64,000 nt of DNA from Bordetella genomosp. 8 (lineage in GTDB: Bacteria > Pseudomonadota > Gammaproteobacteria > Burkholderiales > Burkholderiaceae_B): contig NZ_CP021108.1 in NCBI RefSeq assembly GCF_002119685.1, forward strand, positions 6,103,537 to 6,167,536. Reading direction: 5' to 3'. The stretch's first letter is position 1. Every line of letters begins with the position of its first letter. The notes beneath the pieces were generated by a model. It made no database searches and was not told the DNA's origin. It saw only the letters and a program-made list of their open reading frames with translations. A program made the position numbers and the translations under genes. Of the stretch, positions 25,239-33,292 are shown one piece after another.

Positions 25239-26627
25239 CTACACCGCGCGCAGGTGGAAGGACTTGGGTTGCGTCAACTGCTCATATCCGAGCCACGACA
25301 AGGACACGCCGCGGCCGCTGTCCTTGACGCCTGTCCACGCCAGGCCCGGGTCCAGATAGTCGCAACGATTCATGAAGATGGTGCCTGCGTGAACCTGCTG
25401 GCCGATGGTCACGGCGGCATCGCGATCGCGTGTGTAGATCGCGGCGGTCAGGCCGTAATCGCTGTCGTTGATCAACGCGACCGCGTCATCGTCGCCATCC
25501 ACCGGCATGACGCCGACCACGGGCCCGAAGCATTCTTCGCGCATCACGCGCATGGTGTGGTCGACGCCGGTGAGGACAGCTGGCGCCACGTAGGCGGTGT
25601 CGTCGCGCGCGGCGGGAAAATAGGCCGGGTCCGCCGCGTTGCGTGCGCCCATGCCCAGCGCGTCGGCGACGACGTCGCGTACCGACGACGCCGCGGATCG
25701 CCGCACGACCGGACCCAACGTGGTTTCGGCCAGGCGCGGATCGCCCAGCACATAACGGTTCGTGAGGTCGGCAGCCTGCTCCACGAAAGCGTCGTACAGG
25801 CGCCGGGCCACGTAGATGCGCTGTATGCCGCAACACGACTGCCCCGCGTTGAAGAACGCGCCGTCGACCAGCGATTCCACCGCGGCCTCGATATCGGCGT
25901 CGCCGCGCACGTACGCCGCATCGTTGCCGCCGAGTTCCAATCCCACGCCGATGAAGCGCCCGCAAGCGCTCTCTTCCACCGCGCGCCCGCCGCGCACCGA
26001 GCCCGTGAAGGAAACGAAGCGGACCGCCGGTGCGCGCACCAATCGCTGCGTGGTGTCGTGGTCGGCATGCACATAGGAAAACAGGCCGTCGGGCAAGCCG
26101 GCATGCGCGAATGCCTGGTGCAGCAGTTCCGCGCACAAGGGCGTCTGGTCGGAGTGCTTGAGCACGACCGCATTGCCCGCCATCAGCGCTGGAACGATGC
26201 TGTTGACGGCCGTCAGCAAGGGATAGTTCCATGGCGCGATGGTCAAGGTCACGCCCAGCGGTTCGCGACGTATGAAGCGGTCGTGTTCGGTGCCCGGCGC
26301 GGCGGCGACGGGGCGCAGCGCGTCGGGCGCGATGGCGATCATGTGTCGGGCCCGTTCGGCGAAGCCATCCACTTCCGACGGCGCATGCCGCGCGGGACGG
26401 CCCATCTGCACGGTGATCGCTTGCGCGATGTCCTGTTTGGCGGCGAGGACGTGATCGACGGCGGCGCCGAGCAGGCGCGCGCGCTCGGCCAGATCCGCGT
26501 CGCGCCACTGCATCTGCGCGCCTTGCGCGATTTGCAGCGTGCGCGCGATCTGCGACTCCGTGGCGTATGGCCTGCATACCACTTCGCGGCCGTCGATGGG
26601 GCTGATGGTGATAAGTTCGCTGGACAT
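25239..26627 (-). CDS. NAD-dependent aldehyde dehydrogenase
   Basis: A 462-aa enzyme that oxidises an aldehyde to its acid. The general base is E231 in GLELGGND and the nucleophile is C265 in FFNAGQSCCG; the Rossmann motif is FVSFTGSVRGGRAV and the N-terminal substrate loop has IAPWNYPL. It starts 19 bases after the glutamine-synthetase-like gene and 57 bases before the alcohol dehydrogenase. Context points to an aldehyde made by the neighbouring alcohol dehydrogenase. Confidence 0.93.
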   Translation of the reverse strand: MSSELITISPIDGREVVCRPYATESQIARTLQIAQGAQMQWRDADLAERARLLGAAVDHVLAAKQDIAQAITVQMGRPARHAPSEVDGFAERARHMIAIAPDALRPVAAAPGTEHDRFIRREPLGVTLTIAPWNYPLLTAVNSIVPALMAGNAVVLKHSDQTPLCAELLHQAFAHAGLPDGLFSYVHADHDTTQRLVRAPAVRFVSFTGSVRGGRAVEESACGRFIGVGLELGGNDAAYVRGDADIEAAVESLVDGAFFNAGQSCCGIQRIYVARRLYDAFVEQAADLTNRYVLGDPRLAETTLGPVVRRSAASSVRDVVADALGMGARNAADPAYFPAARDDTAYVAPAVLTGVDHTMRVMREECFGPVVGVMPVDGDDDAVALINDSDYGLTAAIYTRDRDAAVTIGQQVHAGTIFMNRCDYLDPGLAWTGVKDSGRGVSLSWLGYEQLTQPKSFHLRAV

Positions 26628-26646
26628 GCCTGGAGCTCCATTCGCC

Positions 26647-28032
26647 TCAGATGATTTCGAAGTAGCGCGCCAACTCCCAGTCCGTCACATGGCGCCGGAA
26701 CATGCGTTCTTCCCACTCGCGCGTGGCGGCGTAATGATCGACGAAGAGATCGCCGAAGCAGGCGCGCGCCGCCTCGGATTGCTTCAGGCGCTGTGCGGCT
26801 TCCCAAAGCGTGGTGGGCAGCTTCAATTGATCGGGGAACTGCTGTTCGTAAGCATTGCCCGTGACGGGCGCTTCGGCCCGCAGTTGCTCTTCGATGCCGC
26901 GCAGCCCCGATGCAAGCGCCGCGGCCAGGGCCAGATAAGGATTCGCATCCGCCGCGCCGATACGCAGCTCCACGCGTTGCGACTTGTCGCTGCCGGGAAT
27001 GACCCGCAATGCCGTCGTGCGGTTTTCGACGCCCCACGTCGCGTCCAGCGGTGCCCAGAATCCCGGGACCAGGCGGGAGTAGCTATTGATGGTCGGCGCG
27101 TACATCGCCATGAATTCCGGAAGATAGCGCTGCAGGCCCGCGACGAAGGCACTTTGCGTGGCGCCGATGCCGTGCGGCTGCGCGGGATCGAGGAAAGCCG
27201 ACTTGCCGGTCGTTCGGTCGCGCAACGATAGATGGATGTGACCGCTCTGCCCGGAATGGTGATGCGACCATTTGGCCATGAAGGTCGCCATCAGCCCGTT
27301 CTGCTGGGCCAGTGCCTTGGTGAAGGTCTTGAACAGAAAGCCCTTGTCCGCGGCCGCCGCGGCGCGGTCCACGGCGAGCGCGGCTTCCAGCACGCCCGGT
27401 CCCGTTTCCGTGTGCAGGCCTTCGATGGGCATGTTCATACACTCGGACAGTTCCAGCAGCTGGCGATAGAAGTCGCTGTTGACGGTGCTGCGCAGCATGG
27501 AATAGCCGAAGTTGCCCGGTGTCCAGGTCCGCAGGTCGCGATAGCCTTTTTCGCGTGCGGACTGCGGCGTTTCCTGGAACATGAAAAACTCGTATTCCAG
27601 CGCCGCGTAGGGGTCGTAGCCCATGTCCTCGGCGCGCTGGATGACCCGCTGCAGGAGCTGGCGCGGACAGACTTCCGCCGCGGGGCCGGTGAAGTCGGCC
27701 AGGAACAGCAGCATGTCCTCTCCGCCGTATCCCTTTTCCAGCGGCAGCCGGCGGCAGGTGGCAGGATCGATACGCATCTGCGCGTCCGGGTAGGCGGTGT
27801 GCCATCCGGTGTAGCGACCATTGTCGTAGAGTTGGTCTTCGACGTCCCAGCCGAACACGACGTCGCAGAACGCCAGCCCGGAGTTCAGCGCCGACAGGAA
27901 TTTTTCCTTGCGCAGATACTTGCCGCGCATGACGCCATCGATATCCGAAAGGCCGACCTTGATATGGGTCAGCGCGCTGGACTGGACCAGCCGCGCGGCG
28001 TCGTCCACGTTTCTTACCCCTTCCGCCTGCAT
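26647..28032 (-). CDS. Glutamine-synthetase-family gamma-glutamyl-amine ligase
   Basis: A 461-aa ATP-dependent ligase of the GlnA/PuuA group. It has the N-terminal beta-grasp (LSDIDGVMRGKYLRKEKF), the metal-binding LEYEFFMFQ, the SHHHSGQSGHIHLSL segment and VENRTTALRVI. The regulatory tyrosine loop of true glutamine synthetase is not evident. Family members such as PuuA and IpuC join glutamate to amines such as putrescine or isopropylamine. I start at the ATG at 28032; the frame stays open about 58 codons upstream through the divergent promoter region and lacks homology there. First gene of the ligase-ALDH-ADH operon, divergent from a DeoR regulator. Confidence 0.88.
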   Translation of the reverse strand: MQAEGVRNVDDAARLVQSSALTHIKVGLSDIDGVMRGKYLRKEKFLSALNSGLAFCDVVFGWDVEDQLYDNGRYTGWHTAYPDAQMRIDPATCRRLPLEKGYGGEDMLLFLADFTGPAAEVCPRQLLQRVIQRAEDMGYDPYAALEYEFFMFQETPQSAREKGYRDLRTWTPGNFGYSMLRSTVNSDFYRQLLELSECMNMPIEGLHTETGPGVLEAALAVDRAAAAADKGFLFKTFTKALAQQNGLMATFMAKWSHHHSGQSGHIHLSLRDRTTGKSAFLDPAQPHGIGATQSAFVAGLQRYLPEFMAMYAPTINSYSRLVPGFWAPLDATWGVENRTTALRVIPGSDKSQRVELRIGAADANPYLALAAALASGLRGIEEQLRAEAPVTGNAYEQQFPDQLKLPTTLWEAAQRLKQSEAARACFGDLFVDHYAATREWEERMFRRHVTDWELARYFEII

Positions 28033-28088
28033 GGTGCGCCCGTCCCTGGCTGAGTCCAAACCATAAGCGTCGCGGCGACGACGCGGCA

Positions 28089-28127
28089 CTTGTGTGCCCG
28101 TCTGTGGCCTTGTGTGAAGCTTTGTGT
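28089..28127. promoter_or_regulatory. Direct repeats, candidate DeoR operator
   Basis: CTTGTGTG occurs at 28089-28096 and again at 28109-28116, exactly 20 bases apart, with a further TTGTGT at 28122-28127. They lie in the divergent gap between the ligase operon and the DeoR gene. Two-turn spacing of repeats is what a dimeric or tetrameric repressor would bind; this is inference. Confidence 0.45.
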
Positions 28128-28220
28128 ATCGGGATCCCGGCGGACGGCCACCCGGGAGCCACTCTGGACACCTCGCCGCAAGTTTGCAAACATAGCCGCC
28201 ACGCAATGGGACGGGTCATC

Positions 28221-28991
28221 ATGTGGCAGGAAGAACGGTATCAGCGGATACGCAAAATGCTCGAGGCCATGCGTAGTGTGTCGACGGATCGCATCATCGA
28301 CGAACTGGGCGTATCGCGCGAAACCGTGCGGCGCGATCTGATCGCATTGGAAGCACTGGGTGCATTGCGTCGCTCCCACGGCGGGGCGGTACTGCCGGAA
28401 GGCGTCGCGCCGGGCGCCGGCCCGCGGTCGACGGATGGCCGTCATGCGCGCAGTATCGCGCGGGCGGCAGCCGCCAGCCTGTCCAACGAGCAGACGGTGT
28501 ACTTGGAGGCCGGCCCCATGGCGGCGCAGCTGGCCGACGCGTTGGGCGCCCTGCACGGCATGACGCTGATCACGAACTCCTTCGAAGCCGCCACGCGCGT
28601 GGCGACCGGCGAGGATCACGCCGCGCACGGCAACCGGGTGTTCGTGCTGGGCGGCGCGGTGCTGCCGACCCTGGCCGGAACGCAGGGGGACCGCGCGATC
28701 GCGGAAATCCACCGTTACACCGCGGACGCCGCCCTGCTCTTCCCTACGGGCTTCGACGCCAGACATGGTGCGACGCACGCGGACCTTGCACAAGCGGAGC
28801 TGGGACGCGCGATGGCGGCCAATGCCAGCCGCGTCATGGTGATCGCCGAAGACGCCAGCATCGCCGTCAACGCGCGAGCATCCTATTGCGCGGCCGATCG
28901 CGTCGCCGTCCTCATCACCAATCGCAAATCCGAGGCCAAGGAAGGCTATGACATGCTGGCCGGCGCGGTCGGCACCGTCGTGCTGGCGTGA
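28221..28991 (+). CDS. DeoR-family transcriptional regulator
   Basis: A 256-aa repressor-type regulator. The N-terminal helix-turn-helix (EERYQRIRKMLEAMRSVSTD, then ELGVSRETVRRDLIALEALG) is followed by the DeoR effector domain of sugar-isomerase fold (VYLEAGPMAAQLADAL, MTLITNSFEAA, VFVLGGAV). The ATG at 28221 places the HTH at the N-terminus; an ATG at 28206 is also possible. It is divergent from the ligase-ALDH-ADH operon and likely controls it. The effector pocket differs from sugar-phosphate regulators, so the ligand is uncertain. Confidence 0.87.
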   Translation: MWQEERYQRIRKMLEAMRSVSTDRIIDELGVSRETVRRDLIALEALGALRRSHGGAVLPEGVAPGAGPRSTDGRHARSIARAAAASLSNEQTVYLEAGPMAAQLADALGALHGMTLITNSFEAATRVATGEDHAAHGNRVFVLGGAVLPTLAGTQGDRAIAEIHRYTADAALLFPTGFDARHGATHADLAQAELGRAMAANASRVMVIAEDASIAVNARASYCAADRVAVLITNRKSEAKEGYDMLAGAVGTVVLA

Positions 28992-29046
28992 TGCGGTGAG
29001 GGCATGGCGGGCGTTTGGCGGGCGTCGTCGCTACGACGGCCGAGCC

Positions 29047-30054
29047 TTACGCGCTTTCGAAGCAGCGGCACAGCGCCGCGCGGTCCGATGTGGACATCAG
29101 GCCCAGCATGAGCAGCACGCGGGCTTTTTCGGGATTCAGATCGCCCGCGGCGATCAAGCCCAAGGCATCGTCGTTCACCTCGACATTGCGGGCCACACGG
29201 CCACGCCGGGTGCGGGACGCGCGCACGACCGCGACGCCCCGCGCGGCCGCCCTGGCCAGCGCCTGCAGCGCAGCCGCGCTGGCGTTGCCGTCACCCACAC
29301 CGGCCATCACCAGTCCCTGGCAACGATCGGCCATGAAGTCGATTACGTCCACCTGCATATCGGCATGGGCATAGACGATGCCGACGCGCGGCCACTGGTC
29401 CGGCGGCGGCAGGGCCGCGGTGCGCCACGGCACGATGGGCGGCGACAATGGGAGCCCGCGATGGAAGCATGGCGCGCCCGCCTGCATGACGCCGGCGCGA
29501 CCGCGATCGGGCGATGCGAACGCGGCAAGGCCGGCGGCCGCGACTTTCTGCACGCCGCGCGCCTCGTGTATGTCTTCGTTCATCACCACCAGCGCGCCGC
29601 GTCCGCGCGCGGATTCATGCCCGGCCAGCGCCACCGCCGCATACAGATTGGCGGGGCCGTCGGCACCCAGGGCGGTGGCCGGCCGCATGGCGCCGGTCAG
29701 GACCAGTGGCTTGCCGCATGGCATGGTGAGATCGAGAAAATACGCGGTTTCCTCGAGCGTATCCGTGCCATGCGTGACGACGATGCCATCGATGCCGGGA
29801 TCGGCCATCAGCGCGCGTATGCGCGTTGCCAGTGCGTGCCACACCGTGTGGTTCATGTCCTGGCTGCCCACATTGGCGATCTGTTCCGGCCGCAGGTCGG
29901 CGACGCCGGCCAGCGTCGGGACGGCCGCCAGCAACGTGGCTATGTCGTACGAACCCGCGACGTAACCCACGCCTTGTTGCGCCGCTTGCGCGCCGGCGAT
30001 GGTGCCGCCCGTCGCCAGGACCGCGATGACCGGCAGGCGGGTGCGTTCAGGCAT
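29047..30054 (-). CDS. L-asparaginase (glutamin-(asparagin-)ase family)
   Basis: A 335-aa amidohydrolase with both threonine motifs of the family: VLATGGTIAG at residues 12-21 and VVTHGTDTLEETAYFLDLT near 92-110. There is no signal peptide, so it should be cytoplasmic (type I-like location) although the sequence resembles the type II group. Its start overlaps the end of parB by 8 bases, making it the tail of the mnmG-rsmG-parA-GNAT-parB operon. Placing a catabolic enzyme under the control of chromosome-partition genes is odd. It converges on the DeoR gene. Confidence 0.92.
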   Translation of the reverse strand: MPERTRLPVIAVLATGGTIAGAQAAQQGVGYVAGSYDIATLLAAVPTLAGVADLRPEQIANVGSQDMNHTVWHALATRIRALMADPGIDGIVVTHGTDTLEETAYFLDLTMPCGKPLVLTGAMRPATALGADGPANLYAAVALAGHESARGRGALVVMNEDIHEARGVQKVAAAGLAAFASPDRGRAGVMQAGAPCFHRGLPLSPPIVPWRTAALPPPDQWPRVGIVYAHADMQVDVIDFMADRCQGLVMAGVGDGNASAAALQALARAAARGVAVVRASRTRRGRVARNVEVNDDALGLIAAGDLNPEKARVLLMLGLMSTSDRAALCRCFESA

Positions 30055-30964
30055 TGTCGAGAACGCCAGACAGGCCCTGCTTTTCCAGCAAGGCGTTGAG
30101 ATGGTCCCAACCGTGGAAATCGATGACGATCTGGCCGCGCTCGCGCGCGCCTATCTTCAGGCTGACGCGGGTGCCCAGGAAATCCGAGATCGCTTCTTCC
30201 AGACGCGCGACGTCGCGCGAACTGCCGATGCCTTTCTTGCGGGCAACAGGATCCGATTCCTTCGCCGCCTTGGCGACGAGCTTCTCGGCCTCGCGCACCG
30301 ACAGGCGCTTGGCGATGACCTGGTTCGCCAGTTGTATCTGCGTGGCGCCGTCGACCGCCAGCAGGGCGCGTGCGTGACCCATGTCGATATCGCCGGCCAG
30401 CAGCATGGTCTGTACGGCGGGAGCGAGATTCAGCAAGCGCAGCAGATTGCTGGTGGCCGATCGCGAGCGGCCGATGGATTGCGCGGCCTGCTCATGCGTC
30501 AGGCCGAATTCGTCCAGCAGGCGCTTGACCCCATGCGCTTCTTCCAGCGGGTTCAAGTCCTCGCGCTGGATGTTTTCGATCAGCGCCATCACCGCGGCGT
30601 TTTCGTCCGGCACCTCGCGCACCAGCACGGGGACTTCCTTCAGTCCGGCCAGTTGCGCCGCACGGAAACGACGTTCGCCCGCGATGATTTCGTATTGCCC
30701 CAGGGCGCCGTCGCTCAACGGCCGGACCAGGATGGGCTGCATGATGCCCTGCGTACGGATGGATTCCGCCAGCTCGTTCAGCGCGCCTTCGTCCATGCGC
30801 GTGCGCGGCTGATACTTGCCGGCGCGCATCACCGTGACGGGCAGCACGTTGGGCGGCCCTTCCGGTTTTGGCGCGGTCTTGCCCAGCGTTTCGATGGCGG
30901 GCATGTCGGCGCCGAGCAAGGCGTCAAGTCCGCGCCCGAGTCCTTTTGGTTTTTTGGTGGCCAT
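30047..30964 (-). CDS. parB: Chromosome partitioning protein ParB
   Basis: A 305-aa parS-binding CTPase clamp. It has an N-terminal ParA-contact stretch (KKPKGLGRGLDALLG), the CTP-binding boxes (IRTQGIMQPILVRP, YEIIAGERRFRAAQLAG, ALIENIQREDLNPLEEA), the HTH that reads parS (GLTHEQAAQSIGRSRSATSN) and a C-terminal dimer domain. Four parS sites lie 4.3 to 4.7 kb away upstream of mnmG. It is separated from parA by a GNAT gene instead of following directly. Confidence 0.97.
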   Translation of the reverse strand: MATKKPKGLGRGLDALLGADMPAIETLGKTAPKPEGPPNVLPVTVMRAGKYQPRTRMDEGALNELAESIRTQGIMQPILVRPLSDGALGQYEIIAGERRFRAAQLAGLKEVPVLVREVPDENAAVMALIENIQREDLNPLEEAHGVKRLLDEFGLTHEQAAQSIGRSRSATSNLLRLLNLAPAVQTMLLAGDIDMGHARALLAVDGATQIQLANQVIAKRLSVREAEKLVAKAAKESDPVARKKGIGSSRDVARLEEAISDFLGTRVSLKIGARERGQIVIDFHGWDHLNALLEKQGLSGVLDNA

Positions 30965-30997
30965 AAGAAGATATTCCCAGCGTGCCAGTCGGGCCGC

Positions 30998-31798
30998 TCA
31001 TTCGTGTTGATGCGTACGGTACCAATACGTGTACCGGTCGGAGAAACCCAGCGATGCGTAAAGCCGCCGCGCGGCGGCATTCCCCTGCTCGACCTGCAGA
31101 TACGCGCGGGCGGCGCCGGCGTCGCGGGCGACGTCGAACAGGCGATGCATGATCTGCCGCGCATATCCGCGCCGCCGCGATTCTTCATCGACGACCACGT
31201 CGAAGATACCGGCGAGTTCGCCATCGATCACCGCCATGCCCGTCGCCACGGTGCGGCCTTCATCGTCGCGCGCAACCAGCCTGACGCAGGGCACGGCCAC
31301 GGTGGACAGGCGTCGCCTGTGTTCGGTCACGTGTTCGGCCCCTGAGCGGCGCAGCATGCCGGCGATCGTCGCGAATCCGTCCGCATCGGCCTGCTCGTAT
31401 CGTAGCGTGCCGCGCATCGCCGGATCGGGCGTCCCGCGCATGGAGGCAACCATGACGGCGTTCTCCGCATAACGATGCCATCCACGCGCGGCGAGCTGCT
31501 CATCCAGGCCGCGGTCGGGGCTGGCCGAAGTGAGGCGGAAAATCAGCGGCTGCCGCGCGCGACCGTAGAGTTCGCGGCAGTAGGCCAGCTTTTCTTCCAG
31601 GTCACGATGGGGCGTGGCGATGACATTGATGCTGCGCGCCCGCTTGGCGACCGACGGCGCCCATCGCACGAGCCAGCCATCGTAGAGCATCTGTTCGCGC
31701 ACGACCGTGGCATTCAGGGCCGCTTCTTCTATGCGCAATGCCAGCGCATCGATAGTGTCGACGGGATCGGTTGACGGAATGGCGGCAACGGCGCACAC
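30998..31798 (-). CDS. GNAT family N-acetyltransferase inserted between parA and parB
   Basis: A 266-aa protein with a degenerate N-terminal half (MLYDGWLVRWAPSVAKRARS) and a standard C-terminal GNAT domain at about 130-260: MAVIDGELAGIFDVVVDEES, RRRGYARQIMHRLFDVA and NAAARRLYASLGFSDRYTYW. It starts 4 bases after parA and ends 33 bases before parB, so it is co-transcribed with them. Two-part GNAT proteins of this size usually have one active domain. The substrate is unknown; the setting invites the question of protein acetylation in chromosome segregation but does not show it. Confidence 0.88.
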   Translation of the reverse strand: MCAVAAIPSTDPVDTIDALALRIEEAALNATVVREQMLYDGWLVRWAPSVAKRARSINVIATPHRDLEEKLAYCRELYGRARQPLIFRLTSASPDRGLDEQLAARGWHRYAENAVMVASMRGTPDPAMRGTLRYEQADADGFATIAGMLRRSGAEHVTEHRRRLSTVAVPCVRLVARDDEGRTVATGMAVIDGELAGIFDVVVDEESRRRGYARQIMHRLFDVARDAGAARAYLQVEQGNAAARRLYASLGFSDRYTYWYRTHQHE

Positions 31799-31802
31799 GG
31801 CG

Positions 31803-32603
31803 TCAATCCACCAGCGCCTGCACGCGTTCGATCATCTCCGCGCCGAAGGATATGTATGCCTGCGCGCCGCGCGACGCCCGGTCGTACACCACGCCGGGCA
31901 TCCCATAGCTGGGCGCCTCGGCCAGCCGCACATTGCGCGGCACGACGGTGGCGAAAACCTTGTCGCCGAAATGCGCTTCGAGCTGCGCCGACACCTGCTG
32001 CTGCAGCGTCATGCGAGGGTCGAACATGACGCGCAACAAACCGATGACGCGCAGCTGCGGGTTGATGTTGCGGTGTACGCGCTTGATGGTGTTAACCAGA
32101 TCGGACAGGCCTTCCAGCGCGAAATATTCGCATTGCATCGGAATGATGACGCCATGCGCGGCGGCAAGGCCGTTCAACGTCAGCAGCGACAACGTGGGCG
32201 GGCAATCGATCAGGATGAAGTCGTATTCCTGGGCCACCGTGTCCAGTGCGTGCCGCAACTGGCGTTCGCGCTCTTCCATCTGTACCAGATCGATTTCGGC
32301 GCCCGCCAGTTCGCGGTTGGCGGGAAGCACGTCATATCCGCCGACTTCGGAACGCACGCGCGCATCGGCGATGGTGGTGTCGCCTATCAACACCTCGTAC
32401 AGATTGGACTGCAACCCTGCCTTGTCGATGCCGCTGCCCATGGTGGCATTGCCCTGCGGATCCAGGTCGACCAGCAATACGCGCTTGCCATGGGTGGCCA
32501 GCCCGGCCGCCAGGTTGATGGCCGTGGTCGTCTTGCCGACGCCACCCTTCTGGTTCGCGATGCAGAAGACGCGGGCGGTTGTACTGGGCTCAGTTTGGTT
32601 CAT
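31803..32603 (-). CDS. parA: Chromosome partitioning ATPase ParA
   Basis: A 266-aa Walker-type DNA-binding ATPase. The deviant Walker A KGGVGKTT is at residues 19-26 with the signature lysine, followed by VDLDPQGNAT and YDFILIDCPPTLSLLTLNGL. It lacks the long N-terminal regulatory domain of plasmid type Ia ParA, as expected for a chromosomal Soj-type protein. Its start overlaps the rsmG stop by four bases (ATGA). Confidence 0.97.
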   Translation of the reverse strand: MNQTEPSTTARVFCIANQKGGVGKTTTAINLAAGLATHGKRVLLVDLDPQGNATMGSGIDKAGLQSNLYEVLIGDTTIADARVRSEVGGYDVLPANRELAGAEIDLVQMEERERQLRHALDTVAQEYDFILIDCPPTLSLLTLNGLAAAHGVIIPMQCEYFALEGLSDLVNTIKRVHRNINPQLRVIGLLRVMFDPRMTLQQQVSAQLEAHFGDKVFATVVPRNVRLAEAPSYGMPGVVYDRASRGAQAYISFGAEMIERVQALVD

Positions 32604-33292
32604 GGATTTCCTTGACTACCTGCGCCATCGCGGCGCATCCATATCAGGCATCGTTGCGCGTCGAGTTCAGGAACAGAGACAGGGTCGATACGAATGACGC
32701 GCCACGCATGTTCGGCGTGCAGCTGCTGGATTTCGTCATCCGGGACTTTGCCCTTCAGGGCCAGCAGGGTACCACCGGGGGCGACGTGCTGTCCCGCAAG
32801 ACGGGCGAAGTCGTGCAGGGAAGCAAAGGCGCGCGACGTCACGACGTCACAGTTGCCCGCCGGGAGTTGTTCCACACGTTGATGCATGGCGGCCAGATTG
32901 GGCAGCGCAAGCGCGGCGGCCGCCTGGCGAATGAAGGCGGTCTTCTTCTCGACCGCGTCGATGCAGGTGATACGCCAGCCCGGGCGCATGATGGCCAGCA
33001 CCACGCCAGGCAGGCCGGCGCCCGCACCGACGTCGTAAAGCTTGCCGTCGGGCGGCATCGCGCCGTCCAGCGGGCCCACCACGGCCAGGCTGTCGAAGAG
33101 GTGCTGCACCAGCATCTGGTCCGGGTCCCTGACCGCGGTGAGATTGTAGGTACGGTTCCACCGCTGCAGCAGCAGCAGATAGCCCAGCAGCCCGGAGACC
33201 TGCTCATCCGTAATAGAGAGTGCCAGCGTCGCGCAGGCTCGCCTGAGCCTGACGTCGTGTTCGCCCTGTCCCGATACCTGCGCCGGCGTCAT
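32600..33292 (-). CDS. rsmG: 16S rRNA (guanine-527-N7)-methyltransferase RsmG
   Basis: A 230-aa SAM-dependent methyltransferase (GidB) that makes m7G527 in 16S rRNA. The SAM loop is [19 protein letters not shown] (about residues 86-104), preceded by [17 protein letters not shown] and followed by VTSRAFASL. It overlaps mnmG and parA by four bases each, so the three are translationally coupled. Confidence 0.97.
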   Translation of the reverse strand: MTPAQVSGQGEHDVRLRRACATLALSITDEQVSGLLGYLLLLQRWNRTYNLTAVRDPDQMLVQHLFDSLAVVGPLDGAMPPDGKLYDVGAGAGLPGVVLAIMRPGWRITCIDAVEKKTAFIRQAAAALALPNLAAMHQRVEQLPAGNCDVVTSRAFASLHDFARLAGQHVAPGGTLLALKGKVPDDEIQQLHAEHAWRVIRIDPVSVPELDAQRCLIWMRRDGAGSQGNP

